DNA of 64,000 nt. Origin: Mangrovibacter phragmitis (GTDB lineage: Bacteria > Pseudomonadota > Gammaproteobacteria > Enterobacterales > Enterobacteriaceae). Under the pieces are notes generated by a model. It searched no databases. It had not been told where the DNA came from and worked only from the letters and a program-made list of their open reading frames with translations. Each line of letters opens with the position of its first letter. The first letter of the stretch is position 1. Of the stretch, positions 45,979-54,127 are shown in pieces. Both the position numbers and the translations under genes were made by a program. The stretch lies in NCBI RefSeq assembly GCF_001655675.1, contig NZ_LYRP01000001.1:620001-684000 (forward strand), written 5' to 3'.

Positions 45979-47145
45979 TTACCCCTGGTTTGCCTGAGTG
46001 GGAGTAGTGACGGGCTGAGGGTTCACCAGTACGCCTGGGCGGAGTTTTTGTACTCCCGAGACCACCAGGGTATCGCCTGCTTTCAGGCCACTTGATACCA
46101 GCCAGTTATCTCCCAGCGCCTGCTCAACATCGACCTGGCGAGTCTCGGCTTTGTTCTGGCTGTCTACGACCCAAACTGATGCATCGCCACGCGGTGTATG
46201 GGTGACCGCTGCTTGCGGCACCAGCAATGCATCCGGGCGAATACCTTCATCAATCCGGCCTTTTACAAACATGCCGGGCAACAGGCTGTGCTGCGGGTTC
46301 AATATTGTGGCGCGTAGCGTGATAGCCCCGGTGGTTTTATCCACAGTGACATCGGCGAAATCAAGCTGACCATGCAGAGACTGTGGGTGCCCATCCACCA
46401 GCACATCGACCGCGGCTTTACCCTTCCCGGATACTACCTGCCCACTGGCATTTGCCTGGCGCAGTGCCAGGAAAGCATTACCGGGCTGGGTCATATCCAG
46501 GTACACCTGGTCAATTTGCGAAATGGTCGCCAGCGCATCGCTTTGGCCGTTCTGAACCAGCGTGCCTTCGGTAAACAAAGACCGGCCAATACGGCCAGAA
46601 ACCGGGGCAGTAACTTTGGTTCGTTCGAGGTTAATTTGCGCACTGTTCACAGCAGCCTGAGCGGCGGCAACTGAGGCATCGTCCTGTTGTGCCGCGGCAC
46701 TTGCCTGGTCATATTCCTGGCGGCTGACATACCGGGCGCCCAATAATTTCTGGTAGCGGCTGAGTGTAATGTGTGCGATACGTGCCTGCGCGCGAGCCTG
46801 CGCAAGGCTTCCTTGCGCCTGGTTCAGTGCGGCTTCATAAGGTGCCGGGTCAATCTGGTACAACATGTCTCCGGCTGTGACATCACTGCCCTCAGTGAAG
46901 AATCGTTTCAGCACAATACCAGAAACCTGCGGGCGTACCTCTGCGGTTCGGTAAGCCACTATACGGCCCGGTAATGTGGTAGTCACAGGTATGGTTGAAG
47001 CACTTAACCGGGTCACCCCGACATTAACAGCCTGCCCCTGAGGTTCTTCTGGTTGCTGCCTGTCACAAGCCACCAGCAAGATGGAGGCAACAAGTAAACT
47101 TAACCCAAAAGCAGTCCTGGGATAATTCACCCCATATCTCTTCAT
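45979..47145 (-). CDS. AcrA-like RND periplasmic adaptor lipoprotein
   Basis: A 388-residue adaptor. The N-terminus has a signal peptide with lipobox LVAC (Cys at about 26), so it is a lipoprotein. It then has a barrel-sandwich part, a coiled-coil hairpin (about 95-170, [20 protein letters not shown]), and beta-barrel ([20 protein letters not shown]). The ATG at 47145 follows GAGG by six bases; the frame extends nine codons further. It is separated by 30 bases from the regulator gene and 11 from the permease gene. Confidence 0.95.
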   Translation of the reverse strand: MKRYGVNYPRTAFGLSLLVASILLVACDRQQPEEPQGQAVNVGVTRLSASTIPVTTTLPGRIVAYRTAEVRPQVSGIVLKRFFTEGSDVTAGDMLYQIDPAPYEAALNQAQGSLAQARAQARIAHITLSRYQKLLGARYVSRQEYDQASAAAQQDDASVAAAQAAVNSAQINLERTKVTAPVSGRIGRSLFTEGTLVQNGQSDALATISQIDQVYLDMTQPGNAFLALRQANASGQVVSGKGKAAVDVLVDGHPQSLHGQLDFADVTVDKTTGAITLRATILNPQHSLLPGMFVKGRIDEGIRPDALLVPQAAVTHTPRGDASVWVVDSQNKAETRQVDVEQALGDNWLVSSGLKAGDTLVVSGVQKLRPGVLVNPQPVTTPTQANQG

Positions 47146-47175
47146 GGTCATCCTCAATGTGAATCTGTGCAATAA

Positions 47176-47520
47176 TTATTCTTGTGAGTGATACTGATAT
47201 TTCTTCCGCCATGAGCCTGGCGGCATATGGTATTTCCTGGAAAATGTACGGGTAAAAGATTGCTGGGAATCAAATCCATAACGGAATGAAATTTCCAGAA
47301 TAGATTGTTCAGGATCTTTTAAGTCATTCGCCGCATATTCAAGTTTTCTGTCGCGGATATAACTGGCGAGCGTCTGGCGTGTTTCCTGATAAAACAGCCG
47401 CTGTAAATGCCAGCGGGAATAGCCAGACCTCCGTGCCACATCGTCAATCTTCAACGGCTTGTCTATATTCTCATCAATCCACGACATAATCAGATGAATA
47501 ACATCATGTTGTAGCGCCAT
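47176..47520 (-). CDS. RamA/MarA/SoxS-type AraC activator
   Basis: A 114-residue protein that is only a double helix-turn-helix, as in RamA, MarA and SoxS. Motifs: RSGYSRWHLQRLFYQETRQT and ILEISFRYGFDSQQSFTRTF. I chose the ATG at 47520, five bases after AGGTGG; other ATGs are at 47523 and 47535. These activators bind marboxes before efflux and stress genes. Here the gene lies within an operon with an RND pump, 30 bases before the adaptor gene, and has no repressor gene like marR or ramR nearby. Confidence 0.9.
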   Translation of the reverse strand: MALQHDVIHLIMSWIDENIDKPLKIDDVARRSGYSRWHLQRLFYQETRQTLASYIRDRKLEYAANDLKDPEQSILEISFRYGFDSQQSFTRTFSRKYHMPPGSWRKKYQYHSQE

Positions 47521-47636
47521 CATATCCACCTTCATTATTCAGGAAATTAAAATGAAGCGCGCAGCCTGAGCCCTTTCGCCTGATTAACAGCAAAATGGCC
47601 CCTTCTGGCCTGCGCCAGTTTTTCAGTCAGATAAGG

Positions 47637-47891
47637 TTATTGGTAGAGTTCAGCGACACCATTTAAGGTATTTCTGCCACCAGCAGAAACAACGCGAAAT
47701 GATGAGGCTCCAGCGGCCTGTGCTTTATGGCTCAACGCGGCTGTTAAGTCATCCAGCGTTAACTCGCCTGAAGCACTGACACTGCCCATGGCAACCCGCC
47801 CTTCACATGACTGAACCTCTTCAATGGCGAACGCGTGACCAATACTGGTGAATACCAGCATTGCTGCCAGTAATAATTTGATGGATTGCAT
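47637..47891 (-). CDS. DUF1471 (YhcN/BhsA-type) small periplasmic protein
   Basis: An 84-residue precursor with a signal peptide ending AFA at about residue 22. The mature part has the DUF1471 pattern: GSVSASGELTLDDLTAALSH, KAQAAGASSFRVVSAGG, NGVAELYQ. It has two Cys-like positions only (one at 29). Family members such as BhsA and McbA affect stress tolerance and biofilm. It lies 101 bases upstream of the RamA-like gene on the same strand and may share its transcript. A second DUF1471/AraC pair is at 52064-52803. Confidence 0.88.
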   Translation of the reverse strand: MQSIKLLLAAMLVFTSIGHAFAIEEVQSCEGRVAMGSVSASGELTLDDLTAALSHKAQAAGASSFRVVSAGGRNTLNGVAELYQ

Positions 47892-48594
47892 TATTCACTC
47901 CCTAATCAAAAAAAATTATAAAGCACAAAAAGCAAAAAATAATTATCAGTTGAAGTATCTTAGCATAACAATAAAAACCGATTACCCCCTGGCAATGGAA
48001 CAATGTTATGCATAAAACTCATTAATTCGATTATTCATCACCCACATAATCTGCCACGAATAGTTTTTCTCCCGTTGCACAGCTCTGCTCACAACGGCAG
48101 GTATTGAGTGGGATATTCTTATTTACCACAACACAGAAATACAGGTTGGCAATCAGTGCGCTTAAGTATTAATTACCCACAAATTTTATCATTTAATGCT
48201 TTATTGAGAAAAATCAGAAAACAGGTATATATTAAACAAGCGGTAGACAGACTGTAATTGACAAAATGTGGGGTATATTAGCGTACTCAAATTAATTTGG
48301 ATTACTGGTAACAACACAGATGTAATTTACAGTATGAGAGTATAAGCAGGCTGTCCACTGCTGAACAACACCCATTCCTGCGAAAACTTTGCCTGATTCT
48401 GCAAAACAGCCAATATCCATAGGGCGCATCAGAATGAAATGAAATACGGCCGGAATAAGCGTGCCTCAATAGTTTTTGCGCCAGGGCGAACAGCCCCTGA
48501 ACAAAAATTTAAAAAAGCCTGTTTTGGTATAGCGCCCGGCCAGAGCTGGCTTTATGGTAGGCAGGGTCTGACAACCAATAAAGCAGGTAAAGCG
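47892..48594. other. Non-coding region before the reductase gene
   Basis: About 700 bases without a convincing gene. The left half (47900-48300) is strongly AT-rich and should hold the promoter of the minus-strand efflux operon. The 52-codon frame extension 48439-48594 in front of the reductase has no homology I recognise. Confidence 0.5.
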
Positions 48595-49512
48595 ATGCGA
48601 ATTCTTGTAGTAGGTGCAGGGGCTACGGGCGGGTATTTCGGTGCACGTTTGGCGCTGGCAGGCCGGGATGTCACCTTTTTAGTGCGTGAAAAACGTTGTG
48701 CGCAATTACAGAAAACGGGTCTGATGCTGAAAAGCCCGTATGGAGATGTCACACTGGAACCGAAGCTGGTCACCGCGCAACAACTGAGTGGAACCTGGGA
48801 TGTGATTCTGCTTACGGTTAAAAGCTTTGGCCTTGAGCAGGCGATGGCAGATATCGCACCAGCAGTGGGTAAAAACACGCTGATTATCCCCATTCTTAAT
48901 GGCATGCGGCATATTGAGACTCTTCAGGAACGGTTTGGCAAACATGCAGTTATTGGCGGCTTGTGTAAAATCCATGCCACTCTGGGTGAACAAGGTGAAA
49001 TTATCCAGCTTTCGCGCCTGCACACGCTGTTCTATGGCAACCTGCCGGGCAATAACAGCGAACGCCTGCAACAGCTGGATGCCCAACTGCGCGACTGTGG
49101 GTTTGATACTGTTTTTTCTGAGGCAATTCAGAGCGACTTATGGGAAAAATGGCTGCTACTCAGTACACTCGGTTCCGTAACCTGCCTCGCCCGTGGCAAC
49201 ACACAACAAATTGCCCATGCACCCGGTGGGCGCGAATTTATTGAGTCGGTATTTGCGGAAGTGCTGGCGGTGATTGAAGCCTGTGGTTACCAACGCCGCG
49301 AGAAAGTTATTAACTCAACACGAGAATTTCTCACCAACCCGGATACCCCGCTGACTTCTTCGATGTACCGCGATTTAACCCATGGTTTTACTATTGAAGC
49401 GGAACAAATCATTGGTGACCTGGTGCGCCGGGCGGCACAGCATGGTGTGGTTACACCGTTGCTTAATGCCGTGAATGTACACCTGAATGTTTACCTGCAA
49501 AACCGCGCCTGA
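48595..49512 (+). CDS. 2-dehydropantoate 2-reductase family protein
   Basis: A 305-residue NADPH-dependent reductase of the PanE/ApbA family. The nucleotide loop is MRILVVGAGATGGYFGARLA at the very N-terminus, and the family lysine lies in EAIQSDLWEKWLLLSTLGSV near 180. Ketopantoate to pantoate is the classic reaction, but enterobacteria often carry several paralogues of unknown substrate. The ATG at 48595 is chosen because it is where the family begins and AGGT lies seven bases before; the frame extends 52 codons further. Confidence 0.87.
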   Translation: MRILVVGAGATGGYFGARLALAGRDVTFLVREKRCAQLQKTGLMLKSPYGDVTLEPKLVTAQQLSGTWDVILLTVKSFGLEQAMADIAPAVGKNTLIIPILNGMRHIETLQERFGKHAVIGGLCKIHATLGEQGEIIQLSRLHTLFYGNLPGNNSERLQQLDAQLRDCGFDTVFSEAIQSDLWEKWLLLSTLGSVTCLARGNTQQIAHAPGGREFIESVFAEVLAVIEACGYQRREKVINSTREFLTNPDTPLTSSMYRDLTHGFTIEAEQIIGDLVRRAAQHGVVTPLLNAVNVHLNVYLQNRA

Positions 49513-49538
49513 CACACCACAAAGTGCCACCGTTTCCT

Positions 49539-49556
49539 CCTGACAAAATTGTCAGG
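49539..49556. promoter_or_regulatory. CusR/HprR-type palindromic operator
   Basis: CCTGACAAAATTGTCAGG has eight-base arms around AA and contains TGACAANNTTGTCA, the core of the CusR box. It lies about 70 bases before the response regulator start, which suggests autoregulation. Confidence 0.8.
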
Positions 49557-49623
49557 TTACTGTCAGCGAGGTGACGGTCAAACCAGGTTACAATAGCGTG
49601 TTTTAATTCCCCAGGTGAATGGC

Positions 49624-50316
49624 ATGCGTCTGCTTCTCGTTGAAGATGAGGAAAAAACCTCGTCATATATTAGCCGGGCTCTGAGTGAGCTGAGTTTTTC
49701 CGTTGATGTCGCACATGACGGCATTGAAGGGCTGTACCTGGCATTGCAGTATGACTACGATGCCATTGTGCTGGATGTCATGCTGCCGGGACAGGACGGG
49801 TATTCCGTGCTGGAAAAGTTGCGTGCCAGCAAACAAACGCCCGTGCTGATGCTGTCGGCCCGCAGCTCCGTAGACGAACGAGTACGTGGCCTGCGTTGCG
49901 GTGCTGACGATTACCTGCCAAAACCTTTTTCTCTGATTGAGCTGGTCGCCAGAATACAGGCGTTAATCCGCCGTCGTGGCAGTGATAACACCGATCCTAC
50001 CCATATCAGTATTGATGATCTGCATATCGATCTTATCTCACGTAAAGTGTCACGCAATAACGAACGTATCGACCTGACGGCAAAAGAGTTTGCCCTGCTG
50101 AGCCTGTTGGCGCGTCATCAGGGCGAGATCTTGTCCAAACTGATGATTGCAGAACAGGTATGGGATATGAATTTCGACAGCGATGCCAATGTGGTGGAAG
50201 TCGCCATTAAGCGCCTGCGTAATAAAATTGATACCCCTTACACAGTGAAACTACTCCACACGGTACGTGGTATGGGTTATGTACTGGAAAACCGAACTGC
50301 GGCAAACGCATCATGA
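49624..50316 (+). CDS. OmpR-family response regulator, CusR-like
   Basis: A 230-residue regulator. The receiver domain covers residues 1-115: acidic pocket Glu7-Asp8-Glu9, phosphorylated Asp51 (IVLDVMLPG) and the KPF motif (DDYLPKPFSL). The winged-helix DNA-binding domain covers about 130-225 (LTAKEFALLSLLARHQGEIL, VEVAIKRLRNKID, VRGMGYVLE). It belongs to the CusR/CopR/HprR group that senses copper or oxidants. The ATG at 49624 follows AGGTG. Its stop overlaps the start of the kinase gene by four bases. Confidence 0.93.
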   Translation: MRLLLVEDEEKTSSYISRALSELSFSVDVAHDGIEGLYLALQYDYDAIVLDVMLPGQDGYSVLEKLRASKQTPVLMLSARSSVDERVRGLRCGADDYLPKPFSLIELVARIQALIRRRGSDNTDPTHISIDDLHIDLISRKVSRNNERIDLTAKEFALLSLLARHQGEILSKLMIAEQVWDMNFDSDANVVEVAIKRLRNKIDTPYTVKLLHTVRGMGYVLENRTAANAS

Positions 50317-51770
50317 CACTGAATCTGAAACAAAGCTCTATTTCCGGGCGGCTGACCCTGTTATTTGTGGTACTGATGGTGGTAATTTTGCTCGCCATCG
50401 CCCTGTTTTTGCGCACCACGCTGTTCTCTTCACTGAAAAACCAGATGCATAATGAGCTGGCGTTTCGCAATTCACTGGTAGTGCCATTCATTGAACACGA
50501 GGGTACAACACAGTTGTGGGGCCGGGTTGTGCGCAAACTTACCACACTGACAGAAAACGAAGGGGGTAAAGTACAATATCTGGTGCTGAGCGATGATCCG
50601 TTGTATACATTTGGCGGCGAAATGGAAAAAGCTGTTGCCGCGCACAACCCTCCGGAAGGCTATTCCAGCGTCTACCTGCATGCCAATAGCTGCCCGTATT
50701 ACCTGCTGGTCAAAACCATTCCGGCGCACGGCGAACGCCCACCAGTGAAATTTGTTGTTTCAATAGACTCAACAGCCTATTACAAGACCTATACCGAATT
50801 TACCGAAGCCCTTATTTTTATTTCTCTGGCCGGGTTAATCCTGGTCGCGGCGCTGAGTTACGCCGTTTCACGTTATGGCCTGAAACCTGCGAGACAAATG
50901 AGTGAGCAGGCAAACCAACTGGCTCCGGGAAATGTAGGGCAGCGGCTTAATACTGCCAGCCTGCCTGATGAGTTGCGCACCCTGGCCCAGGCATTTAATG
51001 GTGTGCTTGAACGCCAGGAAAAAGCCTGGCAGCAACTGGACAGCTTTAATGCCGATGTTGCCCACGAATTACGCACTCCTCTGACGAATTTAATAGGCCA
51101 GACACAGCTTGCGCTGTCCCGCCAGCGCGATATCCATGAACTGGAAGATTTACTGGAATCCAACCTGGAAGAACTGGCCCGTATGACATCCATTATTAAT
51201 GACATGCTGTTCCTTTCCCATGCAGAGGCCGGGCAACGGGCAATTGAGCTAACGGATATTTCCCTGCAAGAAGAAGCGGTCAAAACGGCAGAATATGTGG
51301 AGCCTTCATTACTGGAACATGAACTGGTGGTTACTATTGGTGGCGATGTGCGCGCCTGTGTGGACCGGCGCCTGTTCCACCGCGCGCTGGCTAATTTGCT
51401 GGAAAATGGCGCGCGCCACGCCAGCACCGGCAGCGCCATTGGTGTCAGCCTGTCCCGCGAAGGTGACTTCGCGAAAATTGCCGTGTCCAACCAGGGGGAT
51501 CCCATTGAGCCAGGGCATTTATCACGGTTGTTTGAACGGTTCTACCGGGTGGATGCAGCGCGTAACGGCAGTAATATGCACCATGGGCTGGGGCTGGCGA
51601 TTGTCAAAGCTGTTGCACTGATGCATGACGGTAAAACTTTTGCCTACAGCTACCAGGGCGTTAACACTTTCGGGTTTACTTTGCGCCTGAATACCCCTCA
51701 TGCGCAGCCCCTGGCAGGCCGGGGTAAAACAACGGTTACCCCGCTGGGTACAGATACCGCCGCCACCTGA
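50313..51770 (+). CDS. CusS/HprS-like heavy-metal sensor histidine kinase
   Basis: A 485-residue membrane kinase. Helix 1 is at about residues 12-35, a periplasmic sensor at 36-168 containing a lone ANSCPYY segment, and helix 2 at about 170-190. HAMP follows (ARQMSEQANQLAPGNVGQRL), the H box is FNADVAHELRTPLTNLIG, then N box (ALANLLENGARHA), F (LFERFYRVD) and G box (HHGLGLAIVKAVALM). It should phosphorylate the adjacent regulator. No copper efflux genes adjoin it, so its signal is open: Cu, Ag, or hypochlorous acid/peroxide as for HprS. Confidence 0.93.
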   Translation: MTLNLKQSSISGRLTLLFVVLMVVILLAIALFLRTTLFSSLKNQMHNELAFRNSLVVPFIEHEGTTQLWGRVVRKLTTLTENEGGKVQYLVLSDDPLYTFGGEMEKAVAAHNPPEGYSSVYLHANSCPYYLLVKTIPAHGERPPVKFVVSIDSTAYYKTYTEFTEALIFISLAGLILVAALSYAVSRYGLKPARQMSEQANQLAPGNVGQRLNTASLPDELRTLAQAFNGVLERQEKAWQQLDSFNADVAHELRTPLTNLIGQTQLALSRQRDIHELEDLLESNLEELARMTSIINDMLFLSHAEAGQRAIELTDISLQEEAVKTAEYVEPSLLEHELVVTIGGDVRACVDRRLFHRALANLLENGARHASTGSAIGVSLSREGDFAKIAVSNQGDPIEPGHLSRLFERFYRVDAARNGSNMHHGLGLAIVKAVALMHDGKTFAYSYQGVNTFGFTLRLNTPHAQPLAGRGKTTVTPLGTDTAAT

Positions 51771-51810
51771 AAACGGGCCATAGCGCAGAATTTACTGCCA
51801 GGTAAACAAA

Positions 51811-51857
51811 ACAACCAGGGTTATGTGCAATAACGCTATGTGCATAACCCTGGTTGT
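51811..51857 (+). terminator. Long hairpin after the two-component operon
   Basis: A 15-bp perfect stem ACAACCAGGGTTATG / CATAACCCTGGTTGT with a 17-base loop, 41 bases past the kinase stop. No T run follows; it may protect the transcript end. Confidence 0.7.
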
Positions 51858-51950
51858 AATCATTGAACCTGATTCAGGTTTCCCTGCCAATACCTTCCCC
51901 ACCCATCCTGAGAACAGTTATAAATTTCTGGAAAATAAAAATCAGGCAAT

Positions 51951-51984
51951 AAAAAACCGGCCAGTAATGACTTACTCTGGCCGG
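51951..51984 (-). terminator. Terminator of the second DUF1471 gene
   Basis: On the minus strand a stem CCGGCCAG / CTGGCCGG is followed by TTTTTT. Confidence 0.85.
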
Positions 51985-52063
51985 CCAAATAACAACACAA
52001 TCACCAATAAGGGTATTAGTTACAGAATCACAGAGTGGGAATTAAAACAACACAAGAAAAGTC

Positions 52064-52318
52064 TTATTTATATAATTCAGCCACACCGAAATACTGGTTA
52101 TTACCATCTGCAGAGATAATTCTAAAGCTGGATGCTCCCGCTGCCTGCGCTTTTTCCTGCAACGCCTGGGTCACATCCGCCAGTGTCTGCTGGCCACTGG
52201 TACTGACCACCCCATCAGGAGTGCGTCCATGACCAGAAGCCACTTCCTGGGCAGCAAGTGAACTAAAACTGACCGCAGCCAGCGCCAAAATACCGGGTAC
52301 CAGAAAACGTTTTTTCAT
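52064..52318 (-). CDS. DUF1471 (YhcN/BhsA-type) small periplasmic protein, second
   Basis: An 84-residue precursor with a signal peptide ending LAA near residue 23 and a DUF1471 mature part (VVSTSGQQTLADVTQALQEK, AAGASSFRIISADGNNQ, FGVAELYK). It shares the same tail pattern with the protein at 47637-47891 (AQAAGASSFR...GVAELY). It lies downstream of a MarA-size regulator gene, separated by a strong hairpin, so it probably has its own promoter or is expressed by read-through. Confidence 0.9.
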   Translation of the reverse strand: MKKRFLVPGILALAAVSFSSLAAQEVASGHGRTPDGVVSTSGQQTLADVTQALQEKAQAAGASSFRIISADGNNQYFGVAELYK

Positions 52319-52340
52319 TGTTCCACCTTCTTAACCTGAA

Positions 52341-52394
52341 AAATAAAAAAATAAGCTTAACGAAAAGAATTAACGCCTTTCGATAAGCTTATTT
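52341..52394 (-). terminator. Strong hairpin between AraC-type and DUF1471 genes
   Basis: Seventeen-base arms with one mismatch (52349-52365 and 52378-52394, around AAGCTTA) and a 12-base loop. On the minus strand a T-rich run follows at once, so it should stop the regulator transcript before the DUF1471 gene. Confidence 0.85.
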
Positions 52395-52455
52395 TACGTG
52401 CGCATTGCTGACTATTGAGTGACAGGAAAATAACAATCCTGTCAGCTACAATGTT

Positions 52456-52803
52456 TTACATTCTTGCATTAGATTTACGAAATGCCCGAGGTGACTGATT
52501 AAACACACGCGAGAAAACACGGGTAAATGTTTGCTGAGAATCAAACCCGTACCGGTCTGAAATAAAGCATACTGAATAACGTGTGTTTTTTAATTCCTCT
52601 GCTGCCAGCGCCAGTTTACGGTTACGGATATAACTGCCTAATGTTTCCGCCGTGACATCCTGGAAAACCCGTTGCAAATGCCATTTGGAGTACCCTGCTT
52701 TATGGGCAACATCTTCTATTTTAATCGGTTCGTGAACATGTGCTTCAATCCACTCTTTCAGTGCCTCTACAAGAGCAACATGCTTTTCCACAATTTTTTG
52801 CAT
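52456..52803 (-). CDS. MarA/RamA-type AraC activator, second
   Basis: A 115-residue double helix-turn-helix protein: HKAGYSKWHLQRVFQDVTAE and FISDRYGFDSQQTFTRVFSR, close to MarA/RamA/SoxS. The ATG at 52803 fits the family start (MQKIVEKHVALVEALKEWIE); the frame extends 26 codons upstream without similarity. No MarR- or TetR-type repressor gene adjoins it. It may act on the same marbox genes as the regulator at 47176-47520, including the RND pump. Confidence 0.9.
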   Translation of the reverse strand: MQKIVEKHVALVEALKEWIEAHVHEPIKIEDVAHKAGYSKWHLQRVFQDVTAETLGSYIRNRKLALAAEELKNTRYSVCFISDRYGFDSQQTFTRVFSRVFNQSPRAFRKSNARM

Positions 52804-53001
52804 AGTGAATGTCCCCGTCTTGTCCGAAGGCTGCGCCTTCGTATCCTTTCTTTTCGCCTGGTACCGCCCGGAAGACGGCACGCCCGCAGATCAATAAAAT
52901 CGACAGGGTTCACTATAAGAGGTGCTCGCTGACCTCAACATGACACCAAAATAACATTTTTGTCAGGAAGCTGTGCGTTGCGCAGGAAAAGCCAGGCAAT
53001 C

Positions 53002-53029
53002 CCCGGCAATTAGACAGGGAATTGCCGGG
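53002..53029 (-). terminator. Hairpin after the methyltransferase gene
   Basis: A 10-bp perfect stem CCCGGCAATT / AATTGCCGGG with an eight-base loop, 18 bases past the stop codon; T run weak. Confidence 0.65.
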
Positions 53030-53046
53030 ATAACACAGCTGATAAA

Positions 53047-53784
53047 TCAGGCAGGTTTGCTAACAGAAATTATCAGCATCATGGGGCGGCGCAGTTCATC
53101 CTGCATACCCGGAACGGTCGCCAGTAAGTGCGTGGACGGCTGTGGCTCACTCAGCCCGTTAACATGCAGTTGCAACGCGAATAATGGAGCCAGCCAGTCT
53201 GTCAGTGTGCGGTGGTATTTCACCACAGATTCCCCCAGAAAACAGGTTTCACGGCGCCCGGTAGAAAAATAGTGGTCAACCGGCCAGTGCAGTGGCTTGC
53301 CTTCGTCATCACAATGCCAGGCCTGGGTGCCCGCTGCAGTAAAAACAGGGTGCTCCACACTGAATACAAAACTGCCGCCTGGCTTCAGCGCCTGAACAAC
53401 CTTACGGCACAGTGCTGGCCAGTCTGCCACGTAGTGAAACGCCAGTGAACTGAGAACCACATCAAATGCCCCGGACTCAGGATGATAGTCCTCCATTGCC
53501 GCCTGTCGCCATGAAATGCGCTCTGCGCCGGGAGCCTGCTGTGCACGGGCCAGCATTTTAGCTGAGATATCCACACCGGTTACCGCAGCCGCTCCCTGAG
53601 CCTGAGCGTAAAAACAGTGCCAGCCGTAACCACAGCCTAAATCCAGTACATACTTACCCGCCAGGGGTGGCAGCATGGCCTGAAATGCCGGCCATTCCCC
53701 CGCCGCGCTTAACCCTTCAACAGAGCGTGCCATTGCTGCATATTTGTCAAAAAACGCCGCATCATCGTACTTATTCTGCTTCAT
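53047..53784 (-). CDS. Class I SAM-dependent methyltransferase
   Basis: A 245-residue methyltransferase. The SAM loop is VLDLGCGYGWHCFYAQAQGA (about 47-66), followed by VTGVDISAKMLARAQ, and the post-I motif FDVVLSSLAFHYVADW near 112-127. The type is UbiE/COQ5-like (Methyltransf_11). The substrate is not known; small molecules are usual. It starts MKQNKYDDAAFFDKYAAMAR, a common N-terminus in this group. It is a single-gene unit. Confidence 0.88.
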   Translation of the reverse strand: MKQNKYDDAAFFDKYAAMARSVEGLSAAGEWPAFQAMLPPLAGKYVLDLGCGYGWHCFYAQAQGAAAVTGVDISAKMLARAQQAPGAERISWRQAAMEDYHPESGAFDVVLSSLAFHYVADWPALCRKVVQALKPGGSFVFSVEHPVFTAAGTQAWHCDDEGKPLHWPVDHYFSTGRRETCFLGESVVKYHRTLTDWLAPLFALQLHVNGLSEPQPSTHLLATVPGMQDELRRPMMLIISVSKPA

Positions 53785-54127
53785 CTGCTTAACCTTCCCT
53801 GATGTTTATCATTCATAATATAAAATGTAGTTTAACGATATCCCTCGCCACAGTCCTGCCGTTTTCTTAACACCTTTGCCCGGCTGGCGAGAAACTGTGA
53901 GCCGGAGCAAAGCATTCATGCCAATAAACAACCGATCTATTGAGTAATAACCGGCACCAGACGGAAGCATTTTCCCGGCAGTTTTTGCTGTTATGCTGAG
54001 GGTGTATCTCGTTCCGGCAGGGTGAGCGTTGAGGGTAAAAAAAAGCTGCCCTGATGGGCAGCAAGGGGAATGAGTGAGCATGAGTCAGTCACCACTCACT
54101 ACAAAACTGCATCACATCAACTTGCCG
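53785..54127. other. Intergenic region
   Basis: No gene is supported. It carries the methyltransferase promoter (left) and, at 54037-54062, the terminator of the gene to the right. A 90-codon minus-strand frame (53809-54081) overlaps the terminator and is rejected. Confidence 0.55.
54037..54062 (-). terminator. Terminator of the Gfo/Idh/MocA gene
   Basis: On the minus strand GCTGCCC / GGGCAGC with loop ATCA is followed by eight T residues. Confidence 0.93.

Noticed and set aside
51823..52119. 98-codon frame after the histidine kinase
   Set aside because: It runs through a hairpin, the terminator and the end of the opposite DUF1471 gene, and has no recognisable content.
53809..54081. 90-codon minus-strand frame
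   Set aside because: It overlaps the intrinsic terminator of the oxidoreductase gene and has no ribosome site or homology I recognise.
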